DNA of 64,000 bases, taken from contig MCGO01000046.1 in the NCBI GenBank assembly GCA_002104985.1, positions 62,001-126,000 of the forward strand, in the 5' to 3' direction. The position numbers and the translations under genes are program-made. Numbering within the stretch: the first letter of the stretch is position 1; each line of letters starts with the position of its first letter. The stretch is from Rhizoclosmatium globosum. Its lineage: Eukaryota; Chytridiomycota; Chytridiomycetes; Chytridiales; Chytriomycetaceae. Shown one piece after another: positions 31,644-42,143 of this stretch. The notes beneath the pieces are model-generated. The model had not been told where the DNA came from. It did no database searches and worked only from the letters and a program-made list of their open reading frames with translations.

Positions 31644-33731
31644 ATGTTTCGCGGACTCTCACAAACTCTCTTTCAAACTCGAACAATCGCTCGCTTTGGT
31701 CTCATGTCGTCTGCATCCACTTTACTTCCTGCTTGTCAGTATGGAGCATCCTGCTACCGAGTAAGTGAGACTGGACCACTGCTGGCATCTTACCCAACTG
31801 TCCCTCAACAGAAAAACCCGGACCACTTCAGAGAGTTCTCGCACAACACAATTAATAATGCATCAAAGAAAGCGAAGGATCAGCCAACTTCGAAGCCTCA
31901 AAACACTTTGACTCAGCCTGTTCTGACACAGCCTGTGACTCAGCCAATTCTGCCACCAACGCAGACTTCTTCAGCTTCTACTGATACATCCTCCAATCTC
32001 AATCTTTTTGATTTGTCAAATATCGATGGCGTGAAGCCAAAGGTGCTGTTGGCAGATGGAGACTCCAAACCTGACGGTGAATATACGATCACACGCTCTG
32101 GCGACTATTACACTTGCTCATGTGCTGGCTGGAAGCTCAGTAAACTCCCTGTTGACGGTAAACTATTTGTTGATGCAGGTCCTCTAATCCGTGCTGACGT
32201 AGCCGTCCATATTAGCACGAACCTGCAAGCACCTCCAGGCTATTCTTGGAAATGATTATGAAATGGCTCGAGTGAAGCTTAAGAAGCCGCCTGTGGATGA
32301 GGTCCTCACAGAAAGCGAATTAGATGAAAGTGAGATGGCGGACTCCGAAAATGACGACCAACCCAATACTTCTGATGTGACCAACATCAATGGTATCAAA
32401 CCAAACCTGCTGTTGGCTGACGGGGAAAAGAAAGAACAAGGCGATTATGTGATCAAACGAATTCATGATCACTACTCATGCACTTGCATGGGATGGAAAG
32501 TGAGCAAGCTTCCTATTGATGGTATACAGTTTGACAAGGGTCCGTAATGTTACTAACTCGTGATTACAGCGAGATCATGTAAGCACTTGAAGCTCGCATT
32601 GGGTGACTCGTATGAAACGGCCCGATTGAAGTGGAAGAATCCGCAGGGGCTATTACGTCCTGGATTGCAAGCAAAAGTTGCATCTCCAAAGAAGAGAAAG
32701 GCTGATGATGGCGACAATGATGGCGACAAGGTTTCCGCCAAGAAGAAAGGAAAGAAGGCGAAGAATGCCGACGAAGATGACGACGGAGATGCTGCTGAAA
32801 AGTTCACTGCTAAAAACCGTGCCAAGAGGGATGAAATCAAGGAGAAAGCACCTGCCCTGCTTCTTGCTCAAAAGTACGAACCGGGATCTATCGACCCAAC
32901 TGGATGGTGGATCAGTGAAAAGCTTGACGGAGTTCGTGCATTCTGGGATCATGAACGAAGAGAGTTTGTCTCAAGACTGGGTAACCCATTCACAGCGCCA
33001 GACTGGTTCAAAGATGCAATGCCCAAAGACCACAGTCTGGACGGAGAATTATTTGGAGGCCGTGGAAAGTTCAGCGAAACTGTATCTGTTGTTAAGGTAC
33101 TTCGCATTTTATTGAAAATCACCCCCACATCCACTGACCTGAAACCTACCCAGACAATCAACTCTCCTCACTGGAAAAAGATCAACTTCCAAGTCTTTGA
33201 CTCTCCCACAATGACGACACTTCCCTTTGAGCAACGTATCGCGAAACTGAAGTCCCTCTTCCCTCCCTCCGCAGACTCCCCAATCATACTTGTTTCCCAC
33301 GAAAAATGCACATCTGCTGCGCATATCATAACCGCACTCAAAGACGTGGAATCCAAAGGTGGTGAAGGACTTATGCTTCGTGAACCTAAATCCATGTACA
33401 TTGGGAAGCGAAGCACAACGCTCCTCAAAGTGAAATCGTTTTACGATGCTGAAGCCATTGTAATTGGCATGAAGCTGGTAAAGGCAGGAATGCAAATGTG
33501 ACAGGATCGTTAAAGTGCCGGATGGCAAGTGGGAAAGAATTCAAGATTGGAACAGGGTTGTCGGATGCTGAGCGGCAAAATCCACCAAAGATTGGGGCAA
33601 TTGTGACGTACAGGTTTCAGGAATTGACAAACGATGGTATTCCTCGGTTTCCAAGTTTTGTTGGCGTCAGGATTGATGCAGATAAGCCTGTTGATGCTGT
33701 TGTAAGAGTAGTGAGTAAGAAGGATGATTGA
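31644..33731 (+). CDS. ATP-dependent DNA ligase with PBZ finger and two SWIM fingers
   Basis: The first ATG (31644) encodes MFRGLSQTLFQTRTIARFGL, rich in Arg/Ser/Thr with no acids, like a mitochondrial presequence. A second ATG at 31704 would omit it. Then comes a PBZ finger (CQYGASCYR, a 51-nt intron 31761-31811, KNPDHFREFSH), matching C-x5-C-x6-H-x5-H, the poly(ADP-ribose)-binding consensus. Two SWIM-like fingers follow: YYTCSCAGWKLSKLP with TCKH, and YSCTCMGWKVSKLPIDG with SCKH. After a Lys-rich linker is a compact nucleotidyltransferase: motif I SEKLDGVRAFWD (Lys nucleophile), DGELFGGRG, FQVFDSP, GGEGLMLREP and LLKVKSF. An OB fold ends it (EFKIGTGLSD, IGAIVTYRFQELT, PRFPSFVGVR). Frame repairs are needed near 32190-32220 and at 33465-33470. 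It seals nicks in DNA; the zinc fingers suggest recruitment to PAR-marked breaks. Confidence 0.85.
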
Positions 33732-33971
33732 GCTCTTTCTCAGATTAATAATTATTAAGTTAAATTGATTGTTTGTGGTTGGGACTTGAACAATGATTGC
33801 ATATTCTCAACCATTGGTTTGGCCAATAAGAGGGTATGAACCACCAATCTTTGCTGACAATGTATCTTTTCAAGGTCACCATAGGTCGCTTTTAAAAAAT
33901 GCAGGCTTCTTCTTTCATTCAACTGTTTTTAAGGAACGACAATTTTGCAACAATTCAAACAAACAAATAAG

Positions 33972-34274
33972 ATGCACGGCTTCTTCTCACTCATGTGGCT
34001 GACTTTTGTAATCTCTATCTTCGGTTCAGCATCACCTATACCTTGGCAGAGCAGAAACCAAATTGTGAAATTCTCTGAGCAAGTCCAGCGATCTTTCTTC
34101 AGACGCGGAATTGACATGGACGGACACCTTTCACAGCTGTCAACTAACGCAAAAACTTGCTTGAACAAGTATCTCGGGAGCGAATGTCAAATGATCTATT
34201 GTGGGATTCGGAGGAAGTCTGCAGCAGCTACTTACGCGCCACTGTACAACCAAACTGCTCATCGATTAAATTAA
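33972..34274 (+). CDS. Small putative secreted protein
   Basis: About 100 residues from the ATG at 33972. MHGFFSLMWLTFVISIFGSA is a good signal peptide, with cleavage likely after SASP. The mature part is polar and contains three cysteines (AKTCLN, SECQM, IYCG). A neighbouring frame after about 34190 offers extra Cys residues and runs on, so the C-terminus may be affected by an indel or an intron. No family is recognised. Confidence 0.5.
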   Translation: MHGFFSLMWLTFVISIFGSASPIPWQSRNQIVKFSEQVQRSFFRRGIDMDGHLSQLSTNAKTCLNKYLGSECQMIYCGIRRKSAAATYAPLYNQTAHRLN

Positions 34275-34482
34275 GTTTAGCTGATCAAATTATTGTGAGT
34301 GGGCTTGAGAAGACCTTACTATTCTGACAGAGTTATTATGTGTTCTGACACACCTTATACATCATAGATTCGAGATCTTCCAGTAGCCTGTCGAACCTAT
34401 GAACGCCGTCTCTATGCCAACAAGGTTCAATGAGTCCAATAAAGAATGCAAATAAATATTATTAAAACCACATTTCAAAAAG

Positions 34483-36643
34483 ATGAGTTTGAGCAACTGG
34501 ACCACAGAACAGCTGTGTAAGCTCCTCGGCCTTCCCGCCCCCACCCCGGAGAAGCCAGCGATCTCGACCCACTCGTACAAGAAGTACTCAGTCTTCCCCC
34601 CGCGGATGCAGCAGCGCATCTCTCTGTGGGTTCCTCGAGTCTTTCGTTGGCACTTGTCGCCTAACACTGATCAAACGCAGCAACTTCTCGGCGACGACCG
34701 CGCGGCCCTCGACTTCATTTCCGAGTTTTCGCAGCGACGATCGGCGCCGGCGACTCCAACGCCAACGCCAACTCCAACGCAACAGCAACAAAAGAAGAAG
34801 TCGTTGCTTCGGCGTCGGCTTCGGCAACACCTTCTTCGCCTTCTTCGCCGCAGCAAAAACAGCAAAGTTCAATTGCGCAATCTGCTTTCAAAGATCCGAA
34901 TCGCGTGTACCGAAAGAAGGACGCCGACGAAAACTACTTTGCTCCAACAACGCCAAAGACAAACAAGGACCAGCCGCAGCCTCGGCCTGAACCCCCGGCG
35001 ACAGTAACTGCACCGGCACCGGCAGCTGCAAAGAAACAATCGCAAAAGAAGAAGCAATACGTCGTCGTTACAGTCGACTCCCTCAGTGCCAACGACAAGG
35101 TTGGCACTTTGATGGGCTTGAACAACCGTCCTTTGTGTGAATGCCTGGCTGCAAAACATGGTCTTTTGACAAATTGTTTGACTTGCGGAAAGATTGTTTG
35201 TAACTTGGAAGGACCTGGTCCTTGTCCTTCCTGTGGATCCATTGTCGAATCTGCTATTCAACAAGTAACCATGATTCAGTCTCGACAGTCGTCGTATCAA
35301 GTCTCGCGTCCATACTGCTACTGCTGCTTCGACATCTGTGAATGCGAAACAGGGTGGTACAAAATCAAAAGCCCCTGCTCCTGGTCAACACGTTGTCAAC
35401 AGATATGGTTTGGTAAGTAGCAACGAGATCAAATGGAGACTGAAGAAAGCCGGTGAAGTTGGAGGGAAGGAATCATGGAAAACTGGTAGTTGGAATGCAA
35501 CTTCTTCACAGATATCAAAAAGCGGAGTCCGACGGAGTGTAAATAGTTGAGGAAGAGGAATCAAAAATGTCGAGCTTTTTGGAGATAATTCTTGAAGGAG
35601 AAACGAGCAGTCTTTTTCAATATTATTGAACCCTAACTTGTGCTAGGCTGCTGGCTCCACAGGTTCTGCTGTCACTGCAGTCACAAATCCAGGTGGACCA
35701 AGAGAAAGCGAATTCGCGTACCCTACCCTGATGACTGAAAAAGAAATGCTGGCCCTGAAGAAAGCTGAGGAGCAACGCGAGCGTCTCTTAGACTATCAGC
35801 GCAACAGTACAGCACGAACCAGAGTATTTGGTTAGTAAATATTGAGCTTATTTTATCGTCATACTCATACTTGCTCCCCTCAGATACAGCCAGTGACTTT
35901 GACTTCCAAAGTGACAGCCAAAACAAATGGCTCACTGCAGAAGAACGAGCACAAGCACTTAAAAACTTAAAAGAGCAACAAAGACTTGAAGAAGAGCGGA
36001 AACGATCGCGTGTCATATCTATCGACTTACAATCGCGATCGGTGAAGCAAGAATCTTATGCAGAACCTGTTGGCGCTCGTCAACTTTCTTACGAGGCTGC
36101 AAAATTGCAGGGCCAAAGAGGTAAGCTGTGACGTTAATTCGTGGTTGCATCTGACTCGACATTGTAGCTGCCGACAATTCCCCTTCAAACAATGAACCGG
36201 TAGTTCGCCCCAAACCATCAGAGCCAGGCTCAACAGGCCTGTTCCAAAACCCGACTCTTCGTATCGCCCCAAAATACATTCCACCTACACCACCACAAGC
36301 AACGAATGAACCAAAATCAAAGCAACCAAAACCTGGAAAGAACCAGGTACAACCATGGAAAGTCGGTCAAGACGAGAATGAAAAACCAAAGCCCGCGACT
36401 ATGAAGCAGTTGCGAGAAATGGCTCTTGCATCTGGCGAAATTCCTGAAAATGATGCGGTTGGACATCAATTTGATGCAGCTATGCAAGCGAAAAAGAGTA
36501 AAGCAAAGAGAGAAGCTGAGGCGAGGAAATATTTGAAGGTTGAGAGGTCGCGAGTCCAGGATGAATATGATTTTGTTTCCACCTCCTGGAGTATATCGGA
36601 CGCAAGCGCTTCTGGTGTAGCTGATGAGCCTGCCTGTGGATGA
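34483..36643 (+). CDS. TRIP4: Activating signal cointegrator 1 homologue (TRIP4/ASC-1, RQT4-like)
   Basis: Component of the ASC-1/RQC-trigger complex that helps split collided ribosomes and also acts in transcription. The start MSLSNWTTEQLCKLLGLPAP leads, after a one-base shift at about 34552, to DLDPLVQEVLSLPPADAAAHL. An intron with donor GTGGGT and acceptor ACGCAG then leads to QLLGDDRAALDFISEFSQRR. A second shift lies near 34780-34795. The diagnostic TRIP4-type zinc finger reads RPLCECLAAKHGLLTNCLTCG, IVCNLEGPGPCPSCG. Later exons give YGLAAGSTGSAVT, RVFDTASDFDFQSD, WLTAEERAQALKNLKEQQ, ISIDLQSRSV and a basic C-terminus. The C-terminal ASCH domain of animal TRIP4 is not seen. Introns near 35413-35646, 35832-35882 and 36121-36166 fit. 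Confidence 0.85.
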
Positions 36644-36743
36644 TAGTGATGATGTTAATAAACGTATTGGAACTTAATCCTAAAAAGATGTACGAAACTC
36701 ATCAATCGAGGCATTCTGTTGGGCCCTAACCCACAAAAATAGG

Positions 36744-37043
36744 AACATTGACGAAGAAGTTGAACGCCTCAAAGTCGAAATCAAGAGACTTGGCGCCGTT
36801 GATCCCAAAGATGGAAAGACAAAGGTGCCATTTGGAGTTATTGTGCGTGACGATGATTGCGCCAACATCTGTGAGCCATCCTTGCATCTATCGTGTTCTT
36901 GAATTGATCAAATATGTGTGCATCCAGTTGAAGCCCTTGTCGGAACCTTGAAGGCGGCAAAGAAGAGAAAGGTGATTAGCTACGATGCCGAACTTTTATT
37001 GCAGGGAGTTCACGATAAAGTAGACATCGTATTGCTTGAATAA
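36744..37043 (+). CDS. ABRACL: Costars family protein (ABRACL)
   Basis: Tiny actin-regulatory protein of the Costars family. The sequence NIDEEVERLKVEIKRLGAVD, KVPFGVIVRDDDCANI, then after an intron (about 36870-36931) FEALVGTLKAAKKRKV, ISYDAELLLQGVHDKVDIV is a near textbook match over the whole family length (about 80 residues). The stop is at 37041-37043. The start is not resolved: a clear acceptor (AAAATAG) precedes NIDEEVE at about 36743, so a short first exon with the ATG must lie upstream, perhaps near 36688. Costars proteins are typical of animals, plants and amoebae and are not found in baker's yeast, which fits an early-diverging fungus. Confidence 0.88.
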
Positions 37044-37163
37044 AATTCGTATATTTGATATGGAAGTACTTGATTGCGAAGAGTGATGCAGTGGCTATTG
37101 GTTCCCCAAAACCTCACCCAAAACCCATCCTCACGAAACCCATCAACAAACTCCAATTGACGA

Positions 37164-38987
37164 ATGAATCCAATCCAATTCAAGCCAGTTTTCTTGCTGC
37201 CGATAATAATCATCTTCTGTTTGGGAATCCTCTTCATTGAACAACTTGGTCTTGGGGACACTGACTCAAACCTGTCTTTGAGTGAACTGATAGAGACGCC
37301 ATTCGAAAACGTCACTGTACCAGCAACAGCTTGTGATTTAGACGGCAACACTGAAACTGGCATTCACTTTATGTTTACTCCGTCAGCACAAGACCGACCG
37401 TTTCAACATCGAGCTATTGTTTCTATTTTCGCCGCTGTTGCGGACAACAAGACTTACAACACCGGTCTGGCGGATGTATTGGTGCTTGCTCATAGCTTTA
37501 ATAGCTCAACCGAGGCGGATCGGGAGGGAACGGAGTTTGTGGCTGCCTACACGGGAGACTTGACAGCAACCGTCAAAAAGTCTTTCCTGGATCTGGGTGT
37601 TCGATTGCTTGCGTTGCCAGATTTGGGAGCCCAGAAAAACTGGGTTGCTTCAGAAGATGCATTCAAAGCCTGTCCACTTTCGAACTGTTTTGCAAAGTTG
37701 TATGTCTTTGGGTTGGAAGAGTTCAGCGATATTCTGTATGTTGATTCTAGTGTTGTATTCAATGCCGGTTTCTCTATAGCATCTGTGTTCGAATTGTCGT
37801 CTGGAACTGGGTTCTTTGGTGCAGTGCCTTCGTTTGGCCTTGGAGACGATGTCCTCGATTCTTCGGTCCTGCTATTTAAACCATCGATTTCACGCATGAA
37901 TTATATGCTCAATCTTGTGTCAAAGTTAGATTTTGAAGAATACTTTTTGGATCAAGGCTTCTTGAACAATTACTTCTCTGGCTCCATCCCGTCTTGCACA
38001 ACGTGGTCTCGCCTCCCAGAATATTTGAACGTTCAATTCGTTAATAATCGCAACCATGAAGTTGTCTCATCTTCTCAAATCGCATCTCACAATTTCTGGC
38101 ATGAGAAACCATCATCAAAGAATCCCGCTTTCACCATTTACTCCCGCTGGGTGGAGTTTATGCACTCTCTCTTTGATTTCCAAATGAAAAAGTACAAGTA
38201 CAGTGACGTGGGAAGGATCCCAAACTCAATCCAAGATTTGGAACTGATGATCCAAGGAAACACATTCAACCAAAAGTTTGTGATTCTGACAGTCATGTCA
38301 TCCAAGGTTGAACAAAATGTATCGGATCGCACTATGGGGAACCGAGCTCGATACTGCGAACGACACCCAGAAGTCACACATTACCTTGAAACCAATATCA
38401 AGGCCAAAAACGCAGTATGGCAAAAAGTATGGACTCTTGAAGAACTGTTTGAGAACGATTCCAATCATTATAACTGGGCGTGGTTGCTTGATGGTCGTGA
38501 CGCGTTCATTATGAATGGCGAAACGGAGCTTAGAGCTCTTGTTGCGAAATATGCCTTGGAGAGACCCGAGATTGATATGGATGTTTTGATTGCATGTGAC
38601 TTGAACGCCTTGAACGCCGGATCCTTCTTTGTACGAAATTCAGAATGGACACGAAAAGTCTTGATTCCGGAGTGGAAAGGGTACGCAAATCACTCTGACA
38701 AAAATACCAGGGAACATCCTTGGCAGGAGCAGTGGGGTCTCATTCGTATGTATGAAGACAATCGGAATAATACTCCAAAACATTTACACGAGGTTCATCA
38801 GAGCCGACAGAACGAATTCAATGCGTATACTTTTGTAAGTCGTTTTATCGTTTTGTTTGACGCTTATTCTATCGATTAGGGCCCTGAGCCAACATATAGG
38901 CCAGGCGACTTTGCACTTCATGCACCAGATCATGGATGGAAAGGGCTGTACTCTTATATGGATTTACATAATTACACTGAATATTAA
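37164..38987 (+). CDS. Type II membrane glycosyltransferase: GT8-like plus GT34-like domains
   Basis: Two exons (37164-38834 and about 38880-38987). One N-terminal membrane anchor (VFLLPIIIIFCLGILFI) suggests a Golgi type II protein. Residues about 70-310 resemble family GT8 (glycogenin-like): FKACPLSNCFAKLYVFGL, DILYVDSSVVFN, SSVLLFKPS, FLDQGFLNNYFSG. The expected D-x-D reads D-S-S, so this half may have lost metal binding. Residues about 370-600 resemble GT34 (alpha-1,2-galactosyl/1,6-mannosyl transferases): NRARYCERHPEV, NWAWLLDGRDAFIMN, IACDLNALNAGSFFVRNS, PWQEQWGLIRMY and, after the intron, GDFALHAPDHGWKGL. Substrates are unknown. Several N-glycosylation sequons are present. Intact frame; a fusion of this kind is unusual. 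Confidence 0.72.
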
Positions 38988-39105
38988 TAGTAAATCAATT
39001 CGTTAATCCACATCCAATCTATAAATGAAGATTTCAACTTTATTCTCCAATATGAATGGAATGGATGGTCAAGACATAAACCCGTCTCCAATTGGTTTAT
39101 ATGAA

Positions 39106-40272
39106 TCAGGCAGAGTTTTTCAAGGCTTCAGAAGTGACCTGCAATTCATCAATCTCGGGCGAAAGAGCAGCCAACGCTTCATGAGCTTCCTTAAAGTACT
39201 TCAACTGAGCAGCCACCAAATCCGACAAGCCCCGCAAAGGCTCTGGACTCTCAACCACAAGAGTCATTTTGCTCATTGCATCATCCACAGCCGCCACAAA
39301 AGCGTCTTCAGTAGCCTCCATTTCAGCACGAGCACCTTCCTCGCTTCCAGGCTTCACAGTCTTCATCTTGTGACGAGCAGCATCGTAGTTGAGACGAGCC
39401 ATGTGGACATTACGACGCGCTTTAGAGGCGTGGGCAATCAATTGGTTCAAAGTAGTGGTGTATGGCTTGTGGAACTTTTCGACGATCGTGTCGTCCTGTT
39501 CGAGGTAGGTAGGTAGTAGTGGTTTAGTGTTGGAATTTTGGTGGCTGTTATTTCTATGAGACTCTCACCATCTTCAATCGCGCCTCTCCAATGACTTCCT
39601 GTGTATCACCAAACTTGTTGAGAGCAACAGCTGAAAGAATGGTGTGAGTTGAAGGATCGTGTTTTCAGGCTGAAATACTCACTGATTGGTTCCTGAGGAT
39701 TCATTTCGGCGGCGACAGTCTTAGCGGCCTTGCAGTACGCATGAGCCAAAGAAGGTGGAGTTTCGGTGTTTGGGTTTGGGCCGGTGGGTGATGATCCGGT
39801 AATAAGGGTAGTCCAACCCGCGCTCACCGAGGAAGCGAGGTCCTTTGCCTGTTCAGCAAAGACTGGCTGGTAGTCGTAGTGCTTCTTTGTGTAGTTTACA
39901 GAGAGCTTCAGGAAAGACTCGTGCAGAGTTTTGATCTTGTCGACTTTCTGTTTGTTTGTGTGAGGGTTAGTTGAGTATGCTATTGACAGGACATCATTCT
40001 CACGTCTTCGAGTTCGCGGAACTTTGGCGGCAGTTCAGTCACGTCGACATTTCCTTTGCTGGTTTGCTCCTTGACGAACTGTGGTTGTTGAAAAGGGGGT
40101 TAGGCTGAATTTGTAAGGGATCCGAGTATTTAAATCGCTGTTAAACCTGTGTCGCCATTGAGAAGCGCTGGGCGGCCGTGTTGCCCAGTGGCTTCAGTTG
40201 CTCGGCGGCTTTGCTGGCGGCTTCGCGGAAGTTCTGGATCGATTGTTTGGCGCTGAGTCCCGTTGCGGCCAT
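39106..40272 (-). CDS. BAR-domain protein (Gvp36-like)
   Basis: Membrane-curving BAR protein similar to yeast Gvp36, which acts at Golgi and endosomal membranes. From the ATG at 40272: MAATGLSAKQSIQNFREAAS, AEQLKPLGNTAAQRFS, then exons with LPPKFRELED, KVDKIKTLHESFLKLSVNY, YDYQPVFAEQAKDLASSV, a short insert, FGDTQEVIGEARLKMD, FHKPYTTTLNQLIAHA and ARRNVHMARLNYDAARHKMK, and the last helix AAQLKYFKEAHEALAALSP. Four short introns separate these (near 40080-40147, 39950-40003, 39628-39682 and 39495-39567). The long amphipathic helices with regular charges and the [RK]-x-x-Y-D-x-x-R-x-K pattern support the call. Confidence 0.85.
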
Positions 40273-40492
40273 TGGAAGTTGGTGGAAGTTGGTTTCGGAG
40301 TTGGAATTAATTTGGTTGCCCTTTGAAGTGTCTATCCATTTGAAGTAAAAAATAGAAGACAGTATCAATAATGTATTGCAAAAGTTAGAATAGTGTATTT
40401 ATTCTGATTTTGGTCTGTTCGTGTGAAACCAAACCATCCACTCCTCTCTCCCATCATTCATATGTAATAATTCACAAGTTTCGATGATTGAT

Positions 40493-41306
40493 TTAAGCAG
40501 ACTTTCTTGGCTTGGCCTGGGAACCTGTAAAACAAAAAAAAAACATAAAGTCAGACGACTTCTTCCCCAACAACCCCATTTAAAGAATAGAGTACGCACC
40601 CTCACGGAAACCGTTCTTGAATCTGACAGTCAAGGTCTTGATGTAAGCGCAACGACCAGTACCGGTGGTCTTTCTACGTTGAGCCTTGGTAGCCCACTCG
40701 ACTGAAACGAGAGATAGTTTAGAACTTCGCCCATCATCCCTGAATGACATCACTTACAGGATCTGAGCTTGGCAGCTGGGTAACCGCACTGAGCACAGGT
40801 CTTCTTCTGGCAATGGAAGGAACGACGACCACATCTGCGGCAGAGAGTGTGGGACTTGTTGTGGCGCTTACCAAAAGATTGGGTACCCTTAGTCTGTTTT
40901 GGAGTGATTCGGTTAACGCTTCTAGTTCCAAATAGTGGATCGATAATGGTGGTGGGTGTTTGGAGCGGTTGGTTGACTTTGCTTCGAGGAAGACTCCTTC
41001 GTGTGTCCTTTGCTGAGCTCCACCACAGGTCCATTACGACGCCATGACATTCACAAGATCCATTGTAACAATCGTTGAGGTTTCGGAGTAACTGTAGCGT
41101 GTGACGTGTCCACCACTCCAACACAGACATCTCCGAGTCAGAGTTTGTCCCATCAAAAGTCGTCGTTCCAGGTCCATCGCATCGGCCATCGCCTCCTCCA
41201 TTCGATCCAAAGCACGTCCTTCAGTGATCCAAGTGAGTTGCTGATGCTGCAGATGCGTCGTCTTGATGGGGATGGGCAGGAAGGACATGGCGGGGGCAGG
41301 CACCAT
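40493..41306 (-). CDS. RPL37: Ribosomal protein eL37
   Basis: Large-subunit ribosomal protein. Exons encode [20 protein letters not shown] then [20 protein letters not shown] (the C-x2-C...C-x2-C zinc finger), [35 protein letters not shown] and SQAKPRKSA with the stop at 40493. The coding exon starting TKG is preceded by a clean acceptor (AAAACAG) without a start codon. The only ATG followed by GT upstream is at 41306, giving a 410-nt first intron right after the initiator codon. An intron at this position is also known in animal RPL37 genes. The start lies about 51 bases from the divergent SETD9-like start. Other introns are near 40704-40757 and 40525-40600. Confidence 0.9.
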
Positions 41307-41357
41307 TTCGCGAAAATTCTGGTCGTCAAACACAACCAACCAAAGTAAAACTGAAAC

Positions 41358-42110
41358 ATGAGCGGCTTTGGCAGTCGATTCGCAATGTTCCAGAGAATCA
41401 GTGCGGCGTATCGTGCATCGGCTAAAGAGTCACTGCCTCGTGTAAGCTTTAAGGGAATCGATTCAGACCAGATCGTGGCCCAAATAACTACTATTTGCAC
41501 CGCCAACTCTGATCAAACGGCTTCAACAATGAAGCTTCCTTTTCGCCTCTACGTAAAACAGAGTAATATCAAGAATGCTGGCTTTGGTGTCTTTTTGGGA
41601 CCGTGTTCTGGAACCTTGACTGTCAAACAAGGAACTGTTGTCTGTCTATATCCTGGAGTTGTGTATTCTTCAATCGATCCCATATTCTTTCCTTCAATCA
41701 GCAATCACTTTGTATTACAACGAATGGATGGTTCTCTTATTGATGGAAAGCATTCTGGTCTCTCAAAATACATGTTCAAGAGCATACGGAAACGCGAACT
41801 CGCGTGGAATAGAGTCGAATATGATAACCAATGGCTGGATCAACGAAAAGAAGGCGAATCAAACAACTGGAATATTGGTCAACTCATCAACAACAGTTTC
41901 AACAATATGGACGATGCGAATGTTGTCTACAATGAATTCACTTTGACTCAATCGTTTCCGATGCAATGGAGGCGGTTCATACCCAACGTCCCGTTCGCGC
42001 CTGAGGAGGAAAACATCTATGGCATTGCCCTCGTGACAACCAAGGATATTTCTTTTTCCTCAGTTGATGATCGAGTTGAGCTCTTGGCATCCTATCAATC
42101 TCTGGAATAA
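41358..42110 (+). CDS. SETD9-like SET-domain protein
   Basis: Single-exon protein of 250 residues. It resembles animal SETD9: KNAGFGVFLGPCSG, VVCLYPGVVYSSIDPIFFPS, FVLQRMDGSLIDGKHSGLSK, NIGQLINNSFNNMDDANVVY, PMQWRRFIPNVPF, IYGIALVTTKDI and VELLASYQSL. The N-I-G-Q-L-I-N-N-S segment takes the place of the N-H-S/C motif that binds S-adenosylmethionine in SET domains, and E-L-L-x-x-Y is the C-terminal Tyr motif, so methyltransferase activity is plausible but unproven. The start MSGFGSRFAMFQRISAAYR is basic and could serve as a mitochondrial signal. Intact frame. Confidence 0.78.
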   Translation: MSGFGSRFAMFQRISAAYRASAKESLPRVSFKGIDSDQIVAQITTICTANSDQTASTMKLPFRLYVKQSNIKNAGFGVFLGPCSGTLTVKQGTVVCLYPGVVYSSIDPIFFPSISNHFVLQRMDGSLIDGKHSGLSKYMFKSIRKRELAWNRVEYDNQWLDQRKEGESNNWNIGQLINNSFNNMDDANVVYNEFTLTQSFPMQWRRFIPNVPFAPEEENIYGIALVTTKDISFSSVDDRVELLASYQSLE

Positions 42111-42143
42111 CTCTTCTGTACAATAATAAAAGTTCTATGTTAT

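Noticed and set aside
33109..33528. 139-residue minus-strand frame inside the ligase gene
   Set aside because: It is antisense to the conserved ligase core and has no recognisable features.
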